Below are positions 36,615 through 46,212 of a DNA stretch of 64,000 nt, piece after piece. The stretch is from positions 23,622 through 87,621 of the forward strand of contig DLCK01000059.1 of NCBI GenBank assembly GCA_002480565.1, in the 5' to 3' direction. The notes beneath the pieces are model-generated. The model made no database searches. It saw nothing but the letters and a program-made list of their open reading frames with translations, and was not told the origin of the DNA. The stretch's first letter is position 1. Every line of letters starts with the position of its first letter. Source of the stretch: Phycisphaerales bacterium UBA7800. GTDB lineage: Bacteria; Planctomycetota; Phycisphaerae; Phycisphaerales; Phycisphaeraceae. Position numbers and translations under genes: made by a program.

Positions 36615-37475
36615 ATGCTTTTGATTGGTTCAACATCCATACTCGGTTATCACATGGTCAAGCTCGGTACTGGCAGGGGGCTGCCACGGGTGGTGCCTGT
36701 CTGTCATATGCACAGTAAGACATGGACCAAACACTGCATTCAGGTGGATCTTGATGATCCTCAAAAGGTTGCCCAGGTGGTAACTGAGCATGAACACATG
36801 CCGGTGGTGTATGCTCATGCGGTGTGTAATGTCAATAAATGCGAGCAGAATCGGGATTGGGCATGGGGCGTGAATGTCGATAATTTCGCTCGGTTTTTAG
36901 ACATGCTCCCCAAGGGCCGGCGACTGGTGTACCTTTCATCGGATCATGTTTTTGGGCAGGGGGGCGATTGCGATGAGTTGACCATGCCACGACCGATCAG
37001 TGTCTACGGCCAGTCGCGCGTTGCTGCTGAAAAATTAGCATTGGCTCGCCCCAACAGTCTGGTGATCCGCACATCATTGGCATTAGGTGGATCACATGAT
37101 GGCAAGTCCGGGCATTGGAATTGGCTGAATCATCGACTCAAACGTCAACTGCCGGTCACCATTATCACCGACGAAGCACGCACAACCGTCTGGGCACCTG
37201 AAGCAGCAAGTCGGATCATTCATCTGACACATGCTCATGTCAACGGCATGGTGCATCTTGCCAACGAGTTTTACGTCACCCGCGATCATCTGGCCCGTGA
37301 GTTATGTCATATCGCCAGACTTGAACCCCATCTCAAATACGATCAGCGAGCCAGTCAGACCTACCCCCATTTGGGAGAGGTCCAACTGGTCAGTCGCCGA
37401 CATGAAGGGCAGTTGCTGATCAACCCCTTGAGGCAACTACGCCTTCACGCTGATTTGAAATTGCCGATTGTCTGA
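36615..37475 (+). CDS. RmlD-like SDR (dTDP-4-dehydrorhamnose reductase family)
   Basis: The 286-residue protein has a Rossmann start GSTSILG, the VYLSSDHVFGQ strand typical of RmlD, and the active-site segment SVYGQSRVAAEK. In that segment the usual Tyr-x3-Lys reads Tyr-x3-Arg, which is unusual for a catalytic SDR. RTSLALGG and the DEARTTVWAPEAAS block match RmlD substrate-side motifs. The likely role is sugar-nucleotide reduction or a related step in surface-glycan synthesis. The lysine change lowers certainty of activity. It is monocistronic, divergent from aspS. Confidence 0.7.
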   Translation: MLLIGSTSILGYHMVKLGTGRGLPRVVPVCHMHSKTWTKHCIQVDLDDPQKVAQVVTEHEHMPVVYAHAVCNVNKCEQNRDWAWGVNVDNFARFLDMLPKGRRLVYLSSDHVFGQGGDCDELTMPRPISVYGQSRVAAEKLALARPNSLVIRTSLALGGSHDGKSGHWNWLNHRLKRQLPVTIITDEARTTVWAPEAASRIIHLTHAHVNGMVHLANEFYVTRDHLARELCHIARLEPHLKYDQRASQTYPHLGEVQLVSRRHEGQLLINPLRQLRLHADLKLPIV

Positions 37476-37546
37476 TTCAAATAAATGACACAATGATAGC
37501 TGTGACATCGACAGATATTTGTACTTCGCAATCATTGCATCATCAT

Positions 37547-37768
37547 TTAGTCCGGCAGACTTGGTGCAGCGCCTTGCGCATACTCATACCGGAAATAGAG
37601 CTTTTTGAGAGGTGCTGGAACGGTCTTGTAACAGAACGGGCAAATTTTATCAGTCCTAGGAACGCGGCTTCGCGTTTTGTTCATCGAGTAACATACGTCC
37701 TGTAAAACTCTGCCACAAACCTGGCAGCAGTCATTGGGAATATCCTTGGTCGAACATGATTGAGGCAT
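37547..37768 (-). CDS. Small zinc-ribbon protein
   Basis: This 73-residue protein has C15-x2-C18 and C43-x2-C46, a four-cysteine zinc ribbon, and extra cysteines at 5, 14 and 26. The start is well supported: AAGGAGA lies seven bases before ATG 37768. No family is recognised. An overlapping plus-strand frame (37493-37705) lacks such support. It may bind nucleic acid or a partner protein. Confidence 0.65.
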   Translation of the reverse strand: MPQSCSTKDIPNDCCQVCGRVLQDVCYSMNKTRSRVPRTDKICPFCYKTVPAPLKKLYFRYEYAQGAAPSLPD

Positions 37769-38053
37769 TTCACGTTCTCCTTATTTTCCAATACCTGATC
37801 AACATAAAAGACAACGCGCAATACGCATTGATAGCCATCAGATAATGGCGTTCGTTCAATCCTTTGAACAAACCTGTTTACTTGTCACGAACATCTGCTG
37901 GCATGGGTACAAACCTGAAAGTCCGGGGCGGACACGGTGGGGCAGGCTTGCCAGTCTTATTTTGCTAGTAGGTAATATACCTGATACCCATGCGGGTTGG
38001 CAAATGATTTTCTGACTCTATATCTAAAGTGCAGGTCTTCGTTGAAATGCAAT

Positions 38054-39076
38054 TCAGGCCGTGATCAATTGCTTCACAACGTGCTTAGGATCGTCTGCAG
38101 AACAGACCACGCTACTGACCGCAATGCCTTGAACACCCGCATCAATGAGGGTTGGTAAATTCTCTGGCGTGATCCCGCCTATGGCTAAATGTGGCAGCTT
38201 GTCCCACTGACGATAGGCTCGCAGATAATCCGGCCCGACGATCACCGGCTTATGCTTGGTCGTCGTGGGGAACATCGGTCCAATCCCACAGTAATCCGCG
38301 CCGTCGTCGTAAGCTTGTTGTGCTTGAGCAAGTTCGCTGGTACTCACGCCGATGAGCAGTTGCTTGCTTGTGAGTTGGCGGACTTTGGTGCATGGCAAAT
38401 CGCCTTGCCCAAGGTGCACACCATCAGCGCCAGCAAGCATCGCGATGTCCGGCCTGTCATTGATGATCACGCTGACACCTGCTTGATGACATTGCTCAAC
38501 AAGCCAACTGGCGCGATCCCAAAAGTCGTTGCCTTCGAGTGACTTTTCACGCAGTTGGATGCAGTCGCCACCCCCGTCGATCACAGCTTTAGCAACCTTC
38601 TGCCAATCACCATTCACACAAAGGTGTTCGCTGATGAGGACACAGAGTTTCCATTGCTTGCGCGATTGTGTGCTGAGTCGTTGCGTTAGTTTTTGCTCAA
38701 TGGTGTAACCCCGATACCGCAACGCTTCGAGCATTGCCGGTGCCGTGCAATTGGGCAAGGTCTTGGCGTACTCTTCCATCGCTCGCAAGGCTTCAGACAG
38801 ACGCTTGCCAGCAGCGATCACCACGTCATTGACCGACTCACGTTCCGACTCACTGGGCAGTGTAATCCGCGTACCCACATCACCGGGCGTATCACGATAC
38901 AACGGCAAAGGTAAGTCGATCGCCTTGACCGCTGATGCAAAATCATGGCGTAACGATTTGATGGATTCACAAAGCGCCGCATCATCAAGCAGAAACCGCG
39001 CAGCCTCCTCCATCACCCGCATCGCTTCGCGCGCCCGGTTGGCATTGGCATCAAGTATTCGCGCGACATGTTGCAT
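38054..39076 (-). CDS. thiE: ThiD2-ThiE bifunctional thiamine phosphate synthase
   Basis: This 340-residue protein has two parts. Residues 1-130 match the ThiD2 domain (RILDANANRAREAMRVMEEAARFLLDD pattern), a type of HMP-phosphate kinase. Residues of about 145-340 are ThiE: CIQLREKSL, IINDRPDIAMLAGADGVHLGQGDL, IGVSTSE, DYCGIGPMFPTTTK and LAIGGITPENL. Together they would supply HMP-PP and join it to thiazole phosphate to give thiamine phosphate. No TPP riboswitch was found upstream. It is the last gene of the long minus-strand run, 73 bp after its neighbour. Confidence 0.9.
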   Translation of the reverse strand: MQHVARILDANANRAREAMRVMEEAARFLLDDAALCESIKSLRHDFASAVKAIDLPLPLYRDTPGDVGTRITLPSESERESVNDVVIAAGKRLSEALRAMEEYAKTLPNCTAPAMLEALRYRGYTIEQKLTQRLSTQSRKQWKLCVLISEHLCVNGDWQKVAKAVIDGGGDCIQLREKSLEGNDFWDRASWLVEQCHQAGVSVIINDRPDIAMLAGADGVHLGQGDLPCTKVRQLTSKQLLIGVSTSELAQAQQAYDDGADYCGIGPMFPTTTKHKPVIVGPDYLRAYRQWDKLPHLAIGGITPENLPTLIDAGVQGIAVSSVVCSADDPKHVVKQLITA

Positions 39077-39149
39077 GATTCAATCCTGTGATACAACAAA
39101 CACAAGCCGCCAGATGAAGACCGTAGGGATGAATCTGACGGGCCGTGAA

Positions 39150-39716
39150 TTACGTCGCAGATGCTTCTGCACCATCATCCGGTACTTCACCCAACTGCTG
39201 TGCTTTTTTGTGGCCATAGATCAGATACAAATTACGGACATAGATAAACCAACCCGTTGCCTGCCCCAATACACCCACGACATCCTTGCGCCAAATGAAG
39301 TAGGTAATGAGCATTGACGCACCGATGAGACTCATCCACCAGAACGCGGTCGGCACCACGGATCGCTTGGATTTTTCGCTTGCAATCCACTGCACGATCA
39401 TCCGACCGGTAAACAGGACTTGGCCAAGCAAACCCACAGCAACCCAGATCATCCCAAAGGGGCTGGTGATGTTGAAGATGGTTTTCATCCAACTGCGATC
39501 TGCATTGTCTTCAACGATCAGTCGCGTAAATGCCTGGGGCGAAAGTTGCTCAATGCGTCCATCCCGATAGGTCACTTCGTACTGATCCTTGCCCGAAGCA
39601 TCGGTAATGATCACAACTTTGCGGACCGTTGTTAATTCAGGTTGAAGATGAATTTCAGTGGTGGTAACAGCAGGTGACGATGCCAGAACCATGCTCAGTA
39701 ACATGACGCTGATCAT
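39150..39716 (-). CDS. Lipid-A-disaccharide-synthase N-terminal-domain (LAB_N) membrane protein
   Basis: The 188-residue protein has a signal-like N-terminus, a short periplasmic part (about residues 20-75), then three membrane helices with the LAB_N pattern GLLGQVLFTGRMIVQWIASEKSK and FWWMSLIGASMLITYFIWRKD. The stand-alone domain is often found beside GT2 and ArnT-type transferases, as here, and is thought to work with polyprenyl-linked sugars in envelope modification. Its start overlaps the GT2 gene by 4 bp. Confidence 0.82.
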   Translation of the reverse strand: MISVMLLSMVLASSPAVTTTEIHLQPELTTVRKVVIITDASGKDQYEVTYRDGRIEQLSPQAFTRLIVEDNADRSWMKTIFNITSPFGMIWVAVGLLGQVLFTGRMIVQWIASEKSKRSVVPTAFWWMSLIGASMLITYFIWRKDVVGVLGQATGWFIYVRNLYLIYGHKKAQQLGEVPDDGAEASAT

Positions 39717-40462
39717 TGGCTATCCCCGGTTTGGGTTGCATCAATTGCAGCCGGGTTACGATATCGCTTAAGCATCCAACGCATCGCAAAGCAGTCAACG
39801 AGTCCGACGAACGCGCGGTTCATCACACCATACTTGGCGACACCTGCATGACGCTGGCGATGGTTCACCGACACCTCCACGATCCTGGCGCCAAGCATCA
39901 GAGAGTAAACCGGGATGAAGCGGTGCATGCCCTTGAATAGCAACGGCAGCTGCTTGGCAAACTCGGCTTTGATAAGACGGCTGGAGCAGCCGGTATCACG
40001 AACCGTATCCTTGAGGATCAACTTGCGGGCCGTGCGACCAACCCATGACGTGCAACGGCGAACGATGTTGTCATTACGGTTGCGGCTGCGGTCACCCTGA
40101 ACCAGATCCACGTTACCCTTGCACATCTCCGTATACATGTTGGGGATGTCGGCAGGGTCATTTTGCAGGTCGGCATCGAGCATGGCAATGTACTTGCCGG
40201 TGGCGAATTGTATGCCGGCATACATCGCAGCACTTTGACCTTGAGCTTTGTCACGATGCAAAGCCTTCACCCACGGATACACCTTGGCAGCAGCTTGCAA
40301 CTTGGCCAACGTGGTGTCAGTGGAGCCGTCATCAACGACGATCATTTCCAGGCTGATATCCTTGTCAGCGATGGCGGACTTCACTTCTGCAACGAGAAGG
40401 TCGATATTGTCCTCTTCGTTGAGTGCGGGAATAACGATACTGATTTCCGGTTGCTCGGGCAT
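39713..40462 (-). CDS. GT2 glycosyltransferase, dolichyl-phosphate-mannose-synthase-like
   Basis: The GT-A domain begins ISIVIPALNEEDNIDLL. The 249-residue protein has the nucleotide-binding VVDDGSTD, the metal-binding DADLQNDP (DxD) and the acceptor-side block DTGCSSRLIKAE. It lacks the C-terminal membrane helices of ArnC, so it resembles soluble DPM1. It would load a sugar on undecaprenyl or a similar phosphate for the membrane transferase encoded just upstream. Spacing is 15 bp to the GT39 gene and a 4-bp overlap to the LAB_N gene. Confidence 0.88.
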   Translation of the reverse strand: MPEQPEISIVIPALNEEDNIDLLVAEVKSAIADKDISLEMIVVDDGSTDTTLAKLQAAAKVYPWVKALHRDKAQGQSAAMYAGIQFATGKYIAMLDADLQNDPADIPNMYTEMCKGNVDLVQGDRSRNRNDNIVRRCTSWVGRTARKLILKDTVRDTGCSSRLIKAEFAKQLPLLFKGMHRFIPVYSLMLGARIVEVSVNHRQRHAGVAKYGVMNRAFVGLVDCFAMRWMLKRYRNPAAIDATQTGDSQ

Positions 40463-40477
40463 GAGAGCGTGGTTTCC

Positions 40478-42478
40478 TTACTGTTTTGGGGCGGCCAAAG
40501 GCGAAGTTTTAGCAGCAATGTCGTATCGCCACAACCTCAGACGAGCATCACGAAGCAATCCAGTGGCACGAATGTCCGGATGTTCGATCTTCAAATCCAT
40601 CGGGCCGATGAGAATGACATGGTGGGCAGTGTTCTCGGTCTGTAAAGTCGCAAGCGCTTGCCCAAGCTGGGAATACTTGATCTGTGGGACGGTTCGTTGC
40701 AGATAAAACAGCACGCGGGCGTCCACCGGCTCAGGATCAACATCACGCGATAACCAAAGCAGCGAAGCGTTATCCAGGTGCTTGGACAAATTGGTGGTTT
40801 CCTGACGACCGGGATAGTTGGCTGCCTGACTGCGGGAAAAGGGTGTGATCATCAAGGTAACCATCACCAGACACCACAGACTCCAACAGACCATCGCACG
40901 ACCGGGGCGATGATTAATCACACCCGGCAGGGACAGTACCCACAGTCCCACCTGCGATAACAGCAAGGCACCGATGAGATGACTTGGAATCTGCATGGTC
41001 ATCGACGCAGGCATAAAACCGTTGGAGACCAGACTCTGTTGGTTGGCAAGACACCATGGTATGATCAGTGACAGGGCAAGAAATACACATGCCTGAGGCC
41101 AACGAAGCCATCGCCATGTTCGCGGTGGGTGTCCGGCTTTACATAAATCACCCAAATGGTTAAACAACTGACCCACCGCCAGACTCATAGGCGGGACAAG
41201 TACAAGCAATTCGCTTAAACGTGTCGGAGTCGGCATTGGTAAAACCAGCAGGATCACCCCCAGCGACCAACTGCTTGCAAGCCAAAGACTGATCCGTCGC
41301 ATTCCTTTGGTTGAACGGCTAAAGGGTTGAGCAATCACCGCAGCAATCCACATCAACCAAGGAACAAACGCAAGGATCAACCAACTGCCGCGAGTCATCG
41401 ACTGTGACCAGAGGTATCCAGCTTTAAGTTGTTTTACAGAGATAATGCTGGCAATCCAATGTTCCCAGACCTGTTGGTCATGCTCATGGGCATACATCAA
41501 CCATGGGACAACCAGTAACATCGCGATGAGCAATGAAGCAAGTAGACCAATGAGATGGCTAACACGATCAGGACACATCAAAATCAGTAGAAAGACCGGC
41601 GCGACAATCGTTGCCAGGGTAATGGGGCCAGCCGTCAAGGTTGCCATCCCTAAGGCGATCCCGCAAATAATCCAGCCTATAAATTGACGCTCTGTGGAGG
41701 GAAGCGGTCGCAAGGGACGAATCGCCCAGAGGCTCGCACCGATGGATAGCATTGCCCAGCCTGTCTGCACCATGGCAGGGCTTGCGGTTCGCGCATAGTA
41801 AATGAAAATCGGATTGGCAGCGAAGATTAGCAAACTGAACATGGCTGTGCGATGTCGTCCAAGCGAGTAACCTGACCAATAGACACAGATCAGGGCGATG
41901 ACGGCAAAGAATACCGAACACAATCGCGCGCGAAGAATCAATTGATTGGGGGCATTCTGATCCGGGTCCATGCTCATGAACCAGACCATATGCGTCCAGG
42001 TCAATCCCGGTGGTTCATTGAGCGATGGTTCGCCATTGACATGCGGAATCAGGCATTCCAGTGAGAATCCACGTTGACCTGAGAGTGCGTCATATCGTTT
42101 CCAGGTTTGACTGGATCGCAGCAGGTTCTGAGCTTCGACTTGATCGACGACATCCGGTTGCCCGAGATTCACCATCAGAATTGGCAGGCAGACCAGAATT
42201 GCCAACGCAAAAAGCAGCATGTTCCGCCATGCATTGGTGTTTTTAGGTTCACTTAACGCAGCCGTCTGGCGAGAACCGTTGCTGTAGTCATTGCCTTGAC
42301 ATTTATTACCCGTAGTTGAGCTGTTCGCGGATGCGGCGGTTTTGGAACTGGCAGGGGTTTGAGATTTTACAGATTGAGGTTTTGATTCAAGTTTCTGAGG
42401 CGCAGCAGGACTCACATCGTCTGGCGCGTTAGCCAACTCGTAAGTCTCTGGGTCTGAATGAGAAGGTTGTGGCTTCAA
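40478..42478 (-). CDS. ArnT/PMT-like GT39 membrane glycosyltransferase
   Basis: The product has 666 residues. A Ser/Pro/Lys-rich cytoplasmic N-terminus (1-85) is followed by a first helix, then a periplasmic loop with DVVDQVEAQNL; the acidic residues there match the catalytic site of GT-C transferases. About 12 further membrane segments and a C-terminal periplasmic domain (about residues 555-660) follow. Such enzymes move a sugar from a polyprenyl-phosphate carrier to lipid A or protein. With the GT2 and LAB_N partners it forms a lipid-linked sugar modification module. The long N-terminal tail is unusual for the family. Confidence 0.82.
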   Translation of the reverse strand: MKPQPSHSDPETYELANAPDDVSPAAPQKLESKPQSVKSQTPASSKTAASANSSTTGNKCQGNDYSNGSRQTAALSEPKNTNAWRNMLLFALAILVCLPILMVNLGQPDVVDQVEAQNLLRSSQTWKRYDALSGQRGFSLECLIPHVNGEPSLNEPPGLTWTHMVWFMSMDPDQNAPNQLILRARLCSVFFAVIALICVYWSGYSLGRHRTAMFSLLIFAANPIFIYYARTASPAMVQTGWAMLSIGASLWAIRPLRPLPSTERQFIGWIICGIALGMATLTAGPITLATIVAPVFLLILMCPDRVSHLIGLLASLLIAMLLVVPWLMYAHEHDQQVWEHWIASIISVKQLKAGYLWSQSMTRGSWLILAFVPWLMWIAAVIAQPFSRSTKGMRRISLWLASSWSLGVILLVLPMPTPTRLSELLVLVPPMSLAVGQLFNHLGDLCKAGHPPRTWRWLRWPQACVFLALSLIIPWCLANQQSLVSNGFMPASMTMQIPSHLIGALLLSQVGLWVLSLPGVINHRPGRAMVCWSLWCLVMVTLMITPFSRSQAANYPGRQETTNLSKHLDNASLLWLSRDVDPEPVDARVLFYLQRTVPQIKYSQLGQALATLQTENTAHHVILIGPMDLKIEHPDIRATGLLRDARLRLWRYDIAAKTSPLAAPKQ

Positions 42479-42528
42479 AATATCGCCTGATCCCTCGATT
42501 CTTCACTGAAATCCAGAATAGGATCAGC

Positions 42529-44868
42529 TTAGGTATTGGCCTTGGCACCGCGACGCAGCAGGGCATGTTCAAGCTTACGCATATGTTCCTTGACGCGGCT
42601 TTTGCGATCGTCGTCCATTTCCCGATGACCGAATCGGATTTCGTAGAAAATTTCCGTAAGTGAGATAACCGGGTTAAAGCGGTTGGGGTTGGCTTTGGCC
42701 AATTCACGTGAAAAGTCCAAAGGACTTTGCCAGATGGGTCGGATGTAGCCGTTACGTTCAAGTGTTTCCAGCATCGACAGATACCATTTCAGCCGCTTAG
42801 CCAACGCTTTACGATCCTTGCGGGATAGGCGTTGAAGTTGAAGCGCGGTCAGGCGGCGTTTCTGCACCACGATGGTATGAATCAAGCTGGCAATCACCAC
42901 AATGATCAGGAAAATGATCACACCCAGAATTGAGTAACTGAGCTTATCGAGCTTGAGTGTTTCGGGAAGCTTCTTAAACCAGTCGAGGACTTTGACCAGA
43001 TGCTTGTTGGGGGATCGCGTCACGGCCTTGAGTGTATGGGTTGCACCACTGACCATCTGCTTCTGACGCTTGGCATCATAGGAGACGACTGTATCAACCC
43101 ACATGAATTCCATGTACTCATAGAACTCACGCAAGGGATCAATCGCACTGCGGTTTTGAGTATGTTCAGCTTGGACTCGATCAGGCGGGGTCGCATCAAA
43201 GACTTGCCATAAGCCGGGCTTGACCTCGACTTCCGTCCAGGCATGTGCATGGATCGGACGGGCGACATAGTATCCGCCAAAGCGGTTGTACTCACTGACT
43301 CGATAGCCGGTAATCACTCGGGCGCGAATGTTGATTGAACGCGCCATGGCAGTAAGACCTGCAGCAAAGAGTTCACAGTGACCGGCCTTGGAGGTAAAGA
43401 GGAAACCTGTGATCGGTTCACGATCCTTAGCCAGGTCGACTGGATCAAGCTGATAGGCGAAATTCTCTTTGAGGTATTTGGCTAGGAAAGAGATGACCTG
43501 GAATTTTTCGTCATCAGAAAGATTTTGGCCGTTGACTTTATCTTTAAAACCGTTGTTCTTGAGAATCTGCTGAGTGTAGTTGGCGATGACCAGTTTCTGG
43601 CGACGTTCACGCCAACGCAGTGCGTAGTTTTCTTCATTAAAACGTGACCGGCCATAATGCACACCCTGAGTCACCTGCCCGCTGGAGGTGTCGATTTGGG
43701 GGTAGGACTCAAAGAACTTTTCATCGGGATTGATTGGCGCTCGGATGGTGTAATGCAATGCCCCGCGGAAGGTCTTGGAGGTATTGAATTGATGGTCGAG
43801 AATGTTGAACTTGATCTGCTGTTTATCCAGATCCGCACTGGAGAAATAGACTGTGGGTTTGTCTTCAAACGAGAAAAGGTTGCTCGCATCCGAACCACCG
43901 CGCTGGGTGATTTGCAATTCGTAGTACGGACCGATGGATTCTTCTTTGGCCAGTTGTGCAGGCACGGAGATGTCACGGTCGTACTCCCGCAGATCGGTAC
44001 GTGTCCAGTTGTGTGATGAACTGGAGTATTCGTCCATCGTCGCACCACGCAACAGGAATGAGAAGTCTGGATCACTGTTGTGGACTGACTCGCCGTTTTC
44101 GGTGAGTTTGACATATAGGGCAGGTGTCAACGGGCCGGAGTTGATGGGCTTGCCATCGAGGGTGATGGTGGTGTTAAAGCCTGCACCATTGGACTGGCCG
44201 TAGCCTTGCCCGAGATTGGGATTCAGTTGGGATTGGCCGGTTCGGGGTATCGCCAGGAAGACGAACACGGCCACGAAGCAGCAGCCTGCACCAATGACCA
44301 TCGCCACGCCACGGAACTGCCACTTATGCCCGCGACAGACCACGGCTTTGGGACGTGGTAAGTCCATGTGAGCCGGGGCAGAGATGCGGTTGGCATCAAG
44401 AACCAGGTCACTGGTCGCTTTAAGGTGAAACAGCAGCAGCGTAAACAACGCCAATACGCAGTACGCTGCCAGAAGCACACCGAAAATCATGGACACCGTC
44501 AAGACGCTGGCGCCGATCATCTGCATGAGACTGAGTACCAGGATTTCGCCGTACTCGCGATTGGTTTTTTTTGCGTAGAGCAGCAGGATTTGCAGCCACA
44601 TGGTGAAGTGACCCATCGCGCCGATGATCTGACCGTGTTGCCACCACAAGTCCACCAGCAACCAACCCACTGCTGCGACCGCTCCTGGGAGAATGATCCA
44701 CTGCGGCAGGGGTTTACCGGTAGGGCCTTCAACCACATACCAGCTTAGCGCACCCAGGGCGCCTGCAATGAGCAGCATCCCCGGGTTGGGTTCAGCCATG
44801 CAAAAAGCGACGATCCCAAGAAGCACCTGTGCAAAGACCAGTCGCCGGAAAAGATAGATCACGCCCAT
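42529..44868 (-). CDS. TgpA-like transglutaminase-domain membrane protein
   Basis: The 779-residue protein has an N-terminal block of about six membrane helices, then a periplasmic region and a transglutaminase core with an intact triad: C498 in AGHCELFAAG, H542 in IHAHAWTEVEV and D558 in VFDATPP. A final helix near 630 and a DUF4129-like cytoplasmic tail follow. ATG 44868 is one base after the upstream stop, and GTG 44877 is an alternative. DUF58 and TgpA genes often sit with a MoxR ATPase; DUF58 is adjacent here but no MoxR gene is in the window. Its natural substrate is unknown. Confidence 0.88.
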   Translation of the reverse strand: MGVIYLFRRLVFAQVLLGIVAFCMAEPNPGMLLIAGALGALSWYVVEGPTGKPLPQWIILPGAVAAVGWLLVDLWWQHGQIIGAMGHFTMWLQILLLYAKKTNREYGEILVLSLMQMIGASVLTVSMIFGVLLAAYCVLALFTLLLFHLKATSDLVLDANRISAPAHMDLPRPKAVVCRGHKWQFRGVAMVIGAGCCFVAVFVFLAIPRTGQSQLNPNLGQGYGQSNGAGFNTTITLDGKPINSGPLTPALYVKLTENGESVHNSDPDFSFLLRGATMDEYSSSSHNWTRTDLREYDRDISVPAQLAKEESIGPYYELQITQRGGSDASNLFSFEDKPTVYFSSADLDKQQIKFNILDHQFNTSKTFRGALHYTIRAPINPDEKFFESYPQIDTSSGQVTQGVHYGRSRFNEENYALRWRERRQKLVIANYTQQILKNNGFKDKVNGQNLSDDEKFQVISFLAKYLKENFAYQLDPVDLAKDREPITGFLFTSKAGHCELFAAGLTAMARSINIRARVITGYRVSEYNRFGGYYVARPIHAHAWTEVEVKPGLWQVFDATPPDRVQAEHTQNRSAIDPLREFYEYMEFMWVDTVVSYDAKRQKQMVSGATHTLKAVTRSPNKHLVKVLDWFKKLPETLKLDKLSYSILGVIIFLIIVVIASLIHTIVVQKRRLTALQLQRLSRKDRKALAKRLKWYLSMLETLERNGYIRPIWQSPLDFSRELAKANPNRFNPVISLTEIFYEIRFGHREMDDDRKSRVKEHMRKLEHALLRRGAKANT

Positions 44869-44869
44869 G

Positions 44870-46192
44870 TCATGCACCCACCTTTCCGAATTCTTGACGC
44901 TTGGTCATCGTGGTGACCTGTTTGTTGAGTACGCTGGATGAGCCGTCTTCAAATTCCAAGACGAATGATTGCATTTCATCAGCACGAAGCACCTGTGTCT
45001 GCGGACCATCCGGCACGCAACCGTGTTCGCCTGACTGGATCACCACCGAAGGCACGCCGCTAAGGGAACTGGTGGTTTTCATGGAGTTGTCCAGATACTT
45101 CAGGTCCAGTTGTGACAACGCTTCGAGCATGCGTGTTCGATGCGGAAGCGAGTGATGCACTGGGAAGGGGACCGCAGGCACGCCGATGACACTCAGGCCA
45201 ATCTGATAGCCGTGTAAATACGCATCACAGGCAAGGGAAGCAGCCAGGCAGATGCAGCGTTCATGAAGCATTGTCTGCTGTTGTTCCAATGAGACTTGCT
45301 TTTTCTTTTTGCCTTTACCAAAGAGTCCGCCAAGCATCCCGCCGGACTCACCCGCGGCTGCGAGTTTGTCCTGATCGTAAGTCAGGTCCAGCACCATGGT
45401 GATCTTCGGCGGACTGGGTTGGGTCATTTCACGGCTGATAAGCTTGCCAGCGCGGGCGGTCCGTTTCCAATCGACCACCTTGAGGCTGTCGCCTGCGCGG
45501 TATTCACGGAGTCCGAAGAACTCTTCCTGGCCACCGGCTTTTTCAAGCTTCTTGCGACCATGCGGGTCAGCATCACTCAGGCGATATAACACATGACGAT
45601 TGATACGGAAAAGCTGCGGGTAGACGAGCATTTGTGAGGTCTGCTCAAATTCAAGCATCCGTCGGATCACGCCAAAGGGGAAGGATGTGTAGACCTGAAT
45701 TTTTTCAAATCGCAATGCGCCACGACGAATCGGCCAGCAGGGGGCTTCAGCCTGGACACGTTGATTGGGACCAAGGTGCAAGACCCATCCATGGGGCAGG
45801 CCTTTGAGTTTGACCGGATCATCGACCAGTGGCCCGGACTTGCGCCAGCCGTTACTGCCACGCCCCCAGGCTTCCCGGACAACCAGTGAAAAGACAGGCA
45901 TGAATCGTTTGTGATTAACGATCTGGTATCGGATGGCAGTTGATTCACCTGCCACGCCATGACTGGGCAAAATGCGTTGGACGGTAATCCCGCGCATCAT
46001 CTGCCAACTGATAATGGTGGAGATAAATAACGCACCGATCATCAGGCCAAAGGCGCCAAAGAGCAGTGGTGAATTGGTATAGAAAGCGACTGAGAGGATC
46101 AGCAGCGAGACAATGATAAACATCATCCCACCTGAGCCGAATTGAATGCGGCTTTTGGGAGGTTTTATGCTGCTGTAGCGTCCTTGTTGCAT
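44870..46192 (-). CDS. DUF58 domain protein
   Basis: The 440-residue protein has two membrane helices near residues 20-65. The DUF58 signature is present: GQEEFFGLREYRAGDSLKVVDWKRTARAGKLISREM, in which the (Y/F)RxGDxxRxIDW core is seen. The C-terminal part resembles a von Willebrand A-like fold. These proteins partner with MoxR ATPases and TgpA-type proteins in envelope functions. It lies directly upstream of the TgpA-like gene and 20 bp after a lipoprotein gene. Confidence 0.88.
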   Translation of the reverse strand: MQQGRYSSIKPPKSRIQFGSGGMMFIIVSLLILSVAFYTNSPLLFGAFGLMIGALFISTIISWQMMRGITVQRILPSHGVAGESTAIRYQIVNHKRFMPVFSLVVREAWGRGSNGWRKSGPLVDDPVKLKGLPHGWVLHLGPNQRVQAEAPCWPIRRGALRFEKIQVYTSFPFGVIRRMLEFEQTSQMLVYPQLFRINRHVLYRLSDADPHGRKKLEKAGGQEEFFGLREYRAGDSLKVVDWKRTARAGKLISREMTQPSPPKITMVLDLTYDQDKLAAAGESGGMLGGLFGKGKKKKQVSLEQQQTMLHERCICLAASLACDAYLHGYQIGLSVIGVPAVPFPVHHSLPHRTRMLEALSQLDLKYLDNSMKTTSSLSGVPSVVIQSGEHGCVPDGPQTQVLRADEMQSFVLEFEDGSSSVLNKQVTTMTKRQEFGKVGA

Positions 46193-46212
46193 GCGCGAAC
46201 CTCTACCCGAAA

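Noticed and set aside
37493..37705. Plus-strand open frame of 70 codons
   Set aside because: Overlaps the minus-strand zinc-ribbon gene, which has cysteine pairs and a strong ribosome site.
37880..37990. GAAAGTCCGG and GGGGCAGGCTTGCC words resembling RNase P RNA core or another structured RNA
   Set aside because: The rest of the RNase P RNA conserved elements is missing and there is not enough space; probably a decayed intergenic repeat.
39077..39149. Possible TPP riboswitch before the thiD2-thiE gene
   Set aside because: None of the conserved CUGAGA or ACCUGA-type segments is present in the short gap.
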